Shown here piece after piece: positions 4,643-11,050 of a stretch of 11,050 nucleotides of DNA (within the stretch, counting starts at the first letter, position 1; every line of letters begins with the position of its first letter). Source of the stretch: Sulfurovum sp. bin170 (GTDB lineage Bacteria; Campylobacterota; Campylobacteria; Campylobacterales; Sulfurovaceae); NCBI RefSeq assembly GCF_010892395.1, contig NZ_JAACKB010000161.1, positions 1 to 11,050 of the forward strand. The letters are read 5' to 3'. A model generated the notes under the pieces. That model ran no database searches. It was given only the letters and a program-made list of their open reading frames with translations, and was not told the origin of the DNA. The translations under genes and the position numbers were made by a program.

Positions 4643-7600
4643 ATGTTAAGTCCAAATGGTTATCTACAGAGGATTAAAATAGTGCTTATACTTTTAGCTA
4701 TAGTGACACTGAATGCTGTTGCAGGAAAATCTTTTGAGAAAAAAGATATAGATGAAGTAGGTTGGAAATTAACACTTGAAAATTCTAAATATAGTAGCAG
4801 AGACAACTTAACAACCTTTACTTATAAAATGAGTGTTAAAGATGAGGAGAAAGATTTAAGTCATTGGGTACTGGATATGGGTGCGTGTGTGGAGGATTCC
4901 AGTCATGTTATTACATTTGGAGAGAGAGACCCAACTACAGGTTTGGCTGGGTACAAATGGGATAAGGGTCAAGCCAAAGGCACATCTGCTATCTATACGA
5001 TTATTGTAAAGGGAGAGATGGGAACAACTTCTACAGAGTATGCTGTTAAAGGTGGTACATATTACGCTATTGGCAATGTATTAGCTCCTAGTTGTGATAT
5101 TGATAAAAGAGTAACAATTGGTGATAGAGTATGGGTTGATAGTAACTTCAATGGTAAACAGGACTCCGATGAGAGTGGGTATGATAAACCTATTGTTGTG
5201 AAGCTTTATGATAAAAATAGTAATCTTGTAGCAGAGACAAAAACAGATGGTTCTGGTATTTATAGTTTTGAAAATGTGATTGCAGATAAGTACTATTTTG
5301 TCCAATTTTCAACTCCTGTGGGTTATACGGTAAGTCCAAGAGACCAGAGTGGTAGCTGTAGTGATTCTGATGTGGATGATAGTGGAAAGAGCAGACTCAA
5401 TCTCTATGAGTCTAGTAATGATTGTATGGATATGGGTATCTATATCAAACCTGAACCAAAGATTGATATAGAGAAGTTGACCAATGGGGTGGATGCTGAC
5501 AGGGAGGCTGATGCTGTAGCTGTTGAGTTTGGTTCGGAGATTAAGTGGAGTTATAGTGTTAGTAACAAGGGTAATGTGGTACTAAAAAATATCTCTGCAA
5601 CAGATGTTAAAACAGGTGCTATATCTTGTCCAGAGAGTTCACTTAATATAAATGAGTCTATGAAATGTGCAGTTAAAAAGAGTATAGCGATAGAGGGGCT
5701 TTATGGTGACACGGCTAAAGTGATTGCCAAGACAGAGCAGGGGGTAGAGGTAGAGGATAGTGACCCAAGCTACTATAGAGGAAGTGAGGAGTCTAAACCC
5801 AAAATCAAGATAGAGAAAGCTACCAATGGTGTTGATGCAGATGAAGCGTCGGAGGCTGTCGAGTTGGAGTATGACTCTGCTGTTGTATGGAGTTTTGTAG
5901 TTAGCAATATCGGCAATATGAAGCTTACGGCTATAGTTGTGAGTGATGATAGAGAGGGAAAAGTTATATGTCCTAAAACTACTCTTGAAGTTGGTAACTC
6001 TATGACTTGTACCTCCAAGCATGGAAAAGCAGGAGAGGGTCTCTATAAAAATATCGTTAAAGTAGAGGCTAAAAGTGAAATAGGAACGGCTGTTTATGAT
6101 AGTGATAGTAGTCACTACAAGGGTGGAGAGAAACCAGTAATTGACCCTGTAGCACCTGTAGCTAAAGATGACTATAAAGGGGGAGCGGTTGGCAAGGCTG
6201 TAACTCTAAAAACTCTACAAAATGATAGTGATGCAGATGGTGATATAGACCCAAAAACCGTTAAATTGGTTCATTCTGATGCTACAGATGGTGGTAACAA
6301 GCTTATTGTAGATGGCGAAGGGGTTTGGAGTGTTGACCTTAGTAGTGGAGATATTACATTCACTCCAGAAGATGGGTTTATAGATGACCCTACGCCAGTT
6401 GAGTATAAGGTGGCTGATAGTAAGGGTAATTGGTCAAATGTGGCAAAAGAGAGAGTTGATTATCCTGATAGTGGAAAAGCTATGCTTGGTGATAGAGTCT
6501 GGTTTGATATGGATAAAAATGGTAAGCAGGATACTGATGAGGTTGGTCTTGAGGGGATTAAGGTTGAGCTTTATGATAGTAGTGAGAAGATAAAAGAGAG
6601 TGTGACTGATGATAATGGTTCGTATGCTTTTATGGATTTGATGGCAGGTGAGTATTTTGTTAAATTTATTGTCAAAGATGGTTGGACTCTAACCAAAAAA
6701 GATATTGGTAGTGATGATGTGGATTCTGATGCAGATATAGAGAGTGGGAAGACAGATGCTATCTTGGTGGAGAATGGAGATGCCAATGTGAGTTGGGATG
6801 CAGGGATGTATCAGACTCCAAAGCCTAGTATATCTATTGAGAAGTTGACCAATGGTGGGAGTATTGCCAATATTATAGTTGGTGAGACTGTTACATGGAG
6901 TTACAAGATTACAAATAGTGGTAATGTCAATCTATCTAATATTGAACTAATTGATAGCAAGGAGGGGGTTGTCTACTGTTCACAAGATAATTTGGTGATA
7001 AACGAAGAGATGGTTTGTAAAAAAACTGGAATAGCTATTTTGGGTTACTATGAGAACAATGCCACTGTAAAATCACTAGACCCTGAGGGCAAGAGTGTAA
7101 CAGCTAGTGATAGTAGCCACTACAGAGGAAAAGAGACTACTGTAGAGTTGGGAACTTTGGGTGACAGGGTTTGGCTTGATATTAACCGAGATGGTATACA
7201 AGATAGTGAGCCAGGGATTAGTGGGCTGACGGTTAAGCTATTTGACATCCATAAAAAAGAGATAGCTACTACGCAGACAAATGAGAATGGTAACTACTTT
7301 TTTGAGAATTTGGAGCCTGAGGAGTATAGAGTAGTGTTCTCAATTCCTACAGGATATAAGGTGACCAAGCAGAATCAAGGTGGTGATGATGCTAAAGATT
7401 CAGATACCGATACTCATGGTAAAACAGCACTCATTACCGTAATCGCAGGTGAGGAGATAACAACTGTGGATATGGGTATATATCAAGCTCCTGCAAAACT
7501 TGGAAATAGAGTTTGGTATGATAGCAATGAGAATGGTCTTCAAGATGGTGATGAGAGAGGGATTGCAGGGATTAAAGTTGAGCTTTATACTCATAATAGT

Positions 7601-10600
7601 GAGCTAATAGCAACCAAAAGTACAAATAGTCAAGGTATATATCAGTTTGGAGACTTAGCACCAAATAGGTATTTTGTTAAATTTATAGTTCCAAATGGCT
7701 ATATTATTAGTCCAAAAGACAGGGGTAGCAATGATAGTAAAGACTCTGATGCAGATACAATAGGCAAGACGGATATTGTAACTCTTGTAGCAGGTCAAGA
7801 GGATAATTCACTCGATATGGGACTCTTTCAAAAGCCTGTGAAATTGGGTGATAAGGTTTGGTATGATGCTAACAAAAATGGTATCCAAGATTCAGGTGAG
7901 AGTGGGATAAAAGATGTAAAAGTTGAGCTATATAGAGCAAGTGGTGAGTTTGTTGCTGGGACGGCGACTGATGGTAGTGGGCTTTATCTCTTTGATGGTC
8001 TGATTCCTGCTGATTATTATATTGTATTTACTCCGTCAGCAGGTTATGCAATTTCCGACAAAGACCAAGGTGGAGATGATACCAAAGATTCAGATGCCAA
8101 TAGTGCAGGTAGAACAAGCGTGTTTACTTTGGAGTCAGGCAAGGATAATGCAACTGTAGATATGGGATTATATCAGCAGAGAGTTAGCTTTGGTAACTTT
8201 GTATGGCTAGATACAGACCACAACGGTATCCAAGATGAGGGTGAGAATGGTGTAAAAGATGTCAATGTAACTCTATTTGGTGCAAATGGTGCAGTCGGTT
8301 CGATGATGACTGATGAGAATGGTAACTATATCTTTACTGGTATCGCCCCTGGGGATTACTATGCAGAGTTTAAGCTTTTGCCGTCAGGTCATATATTGTC
8401 TCCTAAAAATGAGGGAAGTGATGCAGAGAAAGACTCTGATGTCTATAAAAACTCTGATAAGAGATTTGTAACAGAAGAGACAACGCTAATCGCTGGTCAA
8501 AATAGTTTGGGTTGGGATATGGGTATCTATAAGACTATCTGTCCACCATCAAAAGCTGTGTTGGGTGATTTGGTATGGAGTGATGTCAACAAAGATGGTA
8601 TTCAAGATATTGGAGAGAGTGGAATAGAGGGTGTCAAGGTGGCTCTATATAACTATAATACAGATGAGAAGATAGCGACAGCGACTACTAATGAAAATGG
8701 TAACTATGAGTTTAGCAGTATTGAAGTAGGGGATTATTACCTTATCTTTGATATACCTACAGGTTATTTTGTAAGTATGCAAAACCAAGAGGATAATGAT
8801 GCACTAGACTCTGATACCAATGCAGAGGGTAGAACAGAGGTTATAACACTTGAAGCAGGTAAGATTAACGCTACCGTCGATATGGGTCTACATCAAGAAG
8901 GCTCAACAGTTGGTGATAGAGTTTGGTATGATGAGAACTCAAATGGTATCCAAGATGAGGGTGAACTGGGTGTCAATGGTGTGAGTGTAACACTTAGTGA
9001 CTCCACAGATACTGCTCTTGATACTACAACAACAAATGCAAGTGGGGAGTATCACTTTACCAATGTGAATGTTGGAACCTATAGTGTAGAGTTTAGTAAT
9101 CTACCAACAGACTATATCTTCTCTCACCAAGATCAAGGTGCTGATGATACAAAAGACTCTGATGTGGGTAGCAATGGAAAAACAGAAAGCTTCTCTGTTG
9201 GGGGTGCTGTAAATATTGTGACCATAGATGCAGGTATCAGGAGATATGATATGCCAAGCTCTAGTATGGATATTGCGCAGGGTGTTAGTGGTGATAGTGT
9301 GACTATAGCCGTTTTGGCAAATGATACTATGGGAACTTATAGTTTTGATACTTCAACACTGAAAATAACAACAACGATGGATGGTGCTGTAGTCAGTGAA
9401 GATGGAAAAACAATCACAGTAACAGGTGAGGGTGTATGGCAAGTCAGTCCAATAACAGGTGCTATCTCATTCACTCCAGAGGATGGGTTCACAGGTGACC
9501 CAACGGCGATTAGCTATAGTGTAGAGGATAATCATGGGAATCAGACAGGTTCAGAGGTAAAAGTTAACTATCCACCAGTTGCAAACAGTGACTCTGTAAA
9601 TGGTGCTAGAGGTCAGGTTATAGTGATTCATGTACTTGATAATGATAAGGCTACAAGCAGTCCACTAGACCCAACAAGCCTAAGGTTGATTGACCCAATT
9701 AACAGTAGCGAAGTGGAGAGAGTAGAGGTAATTGGTCAAGGTATTTGGAGTGTTAATAGCAGTGGAACAGTTATATTTACCCCTGAAAGTGGTTTCAACT
9801 CTACGCCAACACCGATAGAGTATGTCGTGAGAGAGGATGAGGGTGATGTAAGTAATCGTGCAACTATCACAATTATCTATCCTGATGCTGTAGATGATAC
9901 ACTCATTATCTATAACTCAACAGTTATAGACAACAGTTCAACGACCATCAATAATAATATAACCTATAATATAGATGTAACATCAAATGATACAACAAAT
10001 ATCATATCTAACAGAGTCCAGATAGGTTGTAATGGAGAGGGTGTTAAAATCTTGACCGTTGAGGGAGAGGGAGTGTGGCAGGTAAATAGTGATGGTTCAA
10101 TTACATTCACTCCAGAAGATGGATTTAGATGTGACCCAACAGATATAGAGTATACAATCCTTTTAACATCAGGCGAAAACTCAAACTGTGCAACGGTTGA
10201 TATTAGGCATGAGTTCTTGGCGATTGATGATAGAACCACTCTAAATGTCGGCAACCCAACCTTGATTAATGTGATACGAAACGATAGAGGAGATATTGTA
10301 GCCTCTAGCGTTGAGCTGATTGTTCCAGTAAATGGAAGCTCTATAATGACTCTAAGCAGAGATAGAAAAACTATAACTGTAACAGGTGAGGGTGTTTGGA
10401 GTGTCAATGAGAGTGGTCTAGTGAGCTTCACACCTGAGGCAGGATTCACAGGAACTCCAACACCGATTGGGTACACCGTGGCTAATAGTAGTGGAAACAG
10501 AAGCAATATGGCAAATATCATAATTGGTCAGATTGGAGTCCAGATTATAGTCATAAACAATGATATTGGATTGGCTAATGGGTCAAACTCTATTGTTATA

Positions 10601-10966
10601 AATATTTTGGATAATGATAGTGGAGATATAAATATCTCTTCGGTGCTGTTAATAGATTCTAATGGTAATAGAGGTACGCGTATTGTAGTAGCAGGTGAGG
10701 GTGTATGGAGCGTGGAAGATGGTGTAGTTATCTTTACGCCAGAAGATGGTTTTACTGGAACACCGACACCTATACGGTATATTATTCTTGATGTTGGTAG
10801 AAGAGAGAGTGGAGAGGGAAGTATCTCTATTGATGGTGAGTGTGCTTGTGAGACTTATAAGTCGGATATTCCGTCACTTGGTATTAATGGAATGATACTT
10901 ATGTTGGTTCTTATGTCCATTATCGGAGGATTTTTGTTTAGGAGAGAGGAGGATAGAATTTTCTAA
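4643..10966 (+). CDS. Giant secreted modular surface protein: SdrD_B, DUF11-like and CshA-type repeats with an IPTL-CTERM-like tail
   Basis: The 2107-residue protein has a signal peptide (hydrophobic core 13-24, likely cut after NAVA, residue 27). Residues 28-155 form an unrecognised N-terminal domain with C82 and C151. Eight SdrD_B domains (Cna_B-like, Ca2+-binding motif GDRVWYDxNxNGIQDxGExG, ending DMGxYQ) lie at about 157-270, 613-724, 837-949, 950-1065, 1066-1180, 1181-1297, 1304-1419 and 1421-1535. Three DUF11/DUF7507-like repeats (IEKLTNG...W.Y.V.N.GN, Cys pair, DSD.SHYRG) lie at about 272-382, 386-494 and 727-829. Six CshA-type fibril repeats (GEGVWSV...FTPEDGFTGTPTPI.Y) lie at about 503-607, 1539-1645, 1646-1747, 1748-1857, 1858-1961 and 1963-2064. 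The tail (2075-2107) has IPSLGINGM, a hydrophobic stretch and RREE. A secreted fibrous, Ca2+-stabilised adhesin or surface-structure protein is likely. The frame is uninterrupted and the gene appears to stand alone. Confidence 0.88.
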   Translation: MLSPNGYLQRIKIVLILLAIVTLNAVAGKSFEKKDIDEVGWKLTLENSKYSSRDNLTTFTYKMSVKDEEKDLSHWVLDMGACVEDSSHVITFGERDPTTGLAGYKWDKGQAKGTSAIYTIIVKGEMGTTSTEYAVKGGTYYAIGNVLAPSCDIDKRVTIGDRVWVDSNFNGKQDSDESGYDKPIVVKLYDKNSNLVAETKTDGSGIYSFENVIADKYYFVQFSTPVGYTVSPRDQSGSCSDSDVDDSGKSRLNLYESSNDCMDMGIYIKPEPKIDIEKLTNGVDADREADAVAVEFGSEIKWSYSVSNKGNVVLKNISATDVKTGAISCPESSLNINESMKCAVKKSIAIEGLYGDTAKVIAKTEQGVEVEDSDPSYYRGSEESKPKIKIEKATNGVDADEASEAVELEYDSAVVWSFVVSNIGNMKLTAIVVSDDREGKVICPKTTLEVGNSMTCTSKHGKAGEGLYKNIVKVEAKSEIGTAVYDSDSSHYKGGEKPVIDPVAPVAKDDYKGGAVGKAVTLKTLQNDSDADGDIDPKTVKLVHSDATDGGNKLIVDGEGVWSVDLSSGDITFTPEDGFIDDPTPVEYKVADSKGNWSNVAKERVDYPDSGKAMLGDRVWFDMDKNGKQDTDEVGLEGIKVELYDSSEKIKESVTDDNGSYAFMDLMAGEYFVKFIVKDGWTLTKKDIGSDDVDSDADIESGKTDAILVENGDANVSWDAGMYQTPKPSISIEKLTNGGSIANIIVGETVTWSYKITNSGNVNLSNIELIDSKEGVVYCSQDNLVINEEMVCKKTGIAILGYYENNATVKSLDPEGKSVTASDSSHYRGKETTVELGTLGDRVWLDINRDGIQDSEPGISGLTVKLFDIHKKEIATTQTNENGNYFFENLEPEEYRVVFSIPTGYKVTKQNQGGDDAKDSDTDTHGKTALITVIAGEEITTVDMGIYQAPAKLGNRVWYDSNENGLQDGDERGIAGIKVELYTHNSELIATKSTNSQGIYQFGDLAPNRYFVKFIVPNGYIISPKDRGSNDSKDSDADTIGKTDIVTLVAGQEDNSLDMGLFQKPVKLGDKVWYDANKNGIQDSGESGIKDVKVELYRASGEFVAGTATDGSGLYLFDGLIPADYYIVFTPSAGYAISDKDQGGDDTKDSDANSAGRTSVFTLESGKDNATVDMGLYQQRVSFGNFVWLDTDHNGIQDEGENGVKDVNVTLFGANGAVGSMMTDENGNYIFTGIAPGDYYAEFKLLPSGHILSPKNEGSDAEKDSDVYKNSDKRFVTEETTLIAGQNSLGWDMGIYKTICPPSKAVLGDLVWSDVNKDGIQDIGESGIEGVKVALYNYNTDEKIATATTNENGNYEFSSIEVGDYYLIFDIPTGYFVSMQNQEDNDALDSDTNAEGRTEVITLEAGKINATVDMGLHQEGSTVGDRVWYDENSNGIQDEGELGVNGVSVTLSDSTDTALDTTTTNASGEYHFTNVNVGTYSVEFSNLPTDYIFSHQDQGADDTKDSDVGSNGKTESFSVGGAVNIVTIDAGIRRYDMPSSSMDIAQGVSGDSVTIAVLANDTMGTYSFDTSTLKITTTMDGAVVSEDGKTITVTGEGVWQVSPITGAISFTPEDGFTGDPTAISYSVEDNHGNQTGSEVKVNYPPVANSDSVNGARGQVIVIHVLDNDKATSSPLDPTSLRLIDPINSSEVERVEVIGQGIWSVNSSGTVIFTPESGFNSTPTPIEYVVREDEGDVSNRATITIIYPDAVDDTLIIYNSTVIDNSSTTINNNITYNIDVTSNDTTNIISNRVQIGCNGEGVKILTVEGEGVWQVNSDGSITFTPEDGFRCDPTDIEYTILLTSGENSNCATVDIRHEFLAIDDRTTLNVGNPTLINVIRNDRGDIVASSVELIVPVNGSSIMTLSRDRKTITVTGEGVWSVNESGLVSFTPEAGFTGTPTPIGYTVANSSGNRSNMANIIIGQIGVQIIVINNDIGLANGSNSIVINILDNDSGDINISSVLLIDSNGNRGTRIVVAGEGVWSVEDGVVIFTPEDGFTGTPTPIRYIILDVGRRESGEGSISIDGECACETYKSDIPSLGINGMILMLVLMSIIGGFLFRREEDRIF
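5111..9247 (+). repeat. SdrD_B domain array (eight units, about 115 codons each)
   Basis: Within the giant gene, units beginning near 5111, 6479, 7151, 7490, 7838, 8183, 8552 and 8903 encode SdrD_B domains; from 7151 on they are nearly contiguous with a period of about 345 bases. The first unit differs: its usual GGDD loop is replaced by SGSC with C239, and C261 precedes DMG, giving a probable extra disulfide. The others carry no such pair. Confidence 0.8.
9257..10836 (+). repeat. CshA-type fibril repeat array (five tandem units)
   Basis: Five units of about 102-110 codons follow the SdrD_B array; a sixth, isolated unit is at about 6149-6463. Near-identical DNA words recur, such as gtaacaggtgagggtgt (9419 and 10379) and cattcactccaga[ag]gatgg (6359, 9470, 10103). 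The unit at 9887-10213 is atypical: it is rich in Asn/Ser/Thr and has three cysteines. Confidence 0.75.
10866..10963 (+). other. C-terminal sorting-like tail (IPTL-CTERM variant)
   Basis: Residues 2076-2107 read IPSLGINGM, then a hydrophobic segment of about 16 residues (ILMLVLMSIIGGFLF), then RREEDRIF. The layout of a short Pro-containing motif, membrane helix and basic cluster matches the IPTL-CTERM / IPTLxxWG-CTERM class processed by exosortase-type enzymes. The canonical Trp before G is replaced by Asn here, and the basic cluster is only two arginines followed by acidic residues. Assignment to the class is inference. Confidence 0.55.
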
Positions 10967-11050
10967 AAAAAGAGAGTTTGAACTAAAACAAAAGGGTGAT
11001 ACCAGATTTCAGAGTTGAACTTTGAGTGGAATTTTGCCCAAAAAAATGGG
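10967..11050. other. Non-coding tail after the giant gene
   Basis: No gene is visible. The last 14 bases (CCCA, six A, TGGG at 11037-11050) form a 4-bp palindrome arm pair that may be the start of a longer hairpin cut by the window edge. Between the stop at 10966 and this point there is no clear intrinsic terminator. Confidence 0.3.

Noticed and set aside
5639..6115. Antisense open frames within the giant gene (also 9964-10521)
   Set aside because: They follow from the codon bias of the real, domain-rich plus-strand gene; none has a recognisable domain or a ribosome-binding site.
4643..10966. PglB-type N-glycosylation sequons (D/E-x-N-x-S/T) in the giant protein
   Set aside because: A few exist (for example DDNGS, DANVS, ENNAT, DVNVT, DINIS), but a protein this rich in D, N, S and T would contain several by chance, so no enrichment can be claimed.

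Overview
The window is AT-rich bacterial DNA. It most resembles a Campylobacterota (epsilonproteobacterial) genome such as Sulfurovum or Sulfurimonas. This is inferred from the low-GC codon use, the style of the small hypothetical proteins, the SelO C-terminal sequence, and the mix of AAA-ATPase_like/PD-(D/E)XK-type genes with BspA-repeat and SdrD_B surface proteins. No rRNA, tRNA or other decisive marker is present, so the assignment is tentative.

Layout. (1) Positions 1-634: a 96-codon 5' fragment of a 'predicted AAA-ATPase' gene (137-427), cut off where a REP-like palindromic repeat begins (about 428-470). The end of a second copy of that repeat lies at the window start, and a degenerate inverted copy lies at about 502-570. 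(2) Positions 635-2758, minus strand: a 707-aa lipoprotein with four cadherin-like repeats, a PKD-like domain and a BspA-type repeat array. (3) Positions 2759-3884: an AT-rich intergenic stretch, a small signal-peptide ORF that looks frameshifted (3002-3110), an intact 76-aa gene (3143-3373), and a clear selO pseudogene remnant on the minus strand (3422-3793). The remnant keeps a good terminator but has lost most of its 5' part and carries an in-frame TAG. (4) Positions 3885-4642: two small genes (81-aa Cys-rich protein, 68-aa single-pass membrane protein), then an intergenic stretch with two perfect 8-bp-stem hairpins, one resembling a dispersed REP element. (5) Positions 4643-10966: one 2107-codon gene for a giant secreted modular protein. 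It has a signal peptide, a unique N-terminal domain, eight SdrD_B domains interleaved with three Cys-paired DUF11/DUF7507-like repeats, six CshA-type fibril repeats, and a C-terminal sorting-like tail with an IPSLG...GM motif, a hydrophobic segment and arginines. (6) Positions 10967-11050: a non-coding tail.

How it fits together. The two large genes encode extracellular, probably Ca2+-stabilised, repeat-rich proteins suited to adhesion or surface-layer roles. One is lipid-anchored and the other is likely processed or anchored through an IPTL-CTERM-like tail. They are separated by a region with at least two or three broken genes and several palindromic repeats, so this looks like a decaying, rearranged accessory locus between surface-protein genes. 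I see no operon linking them and no defence or metabolic system. The strongest candidates for novelty are the giant protein's architecture and its non-canonical sorting tail.
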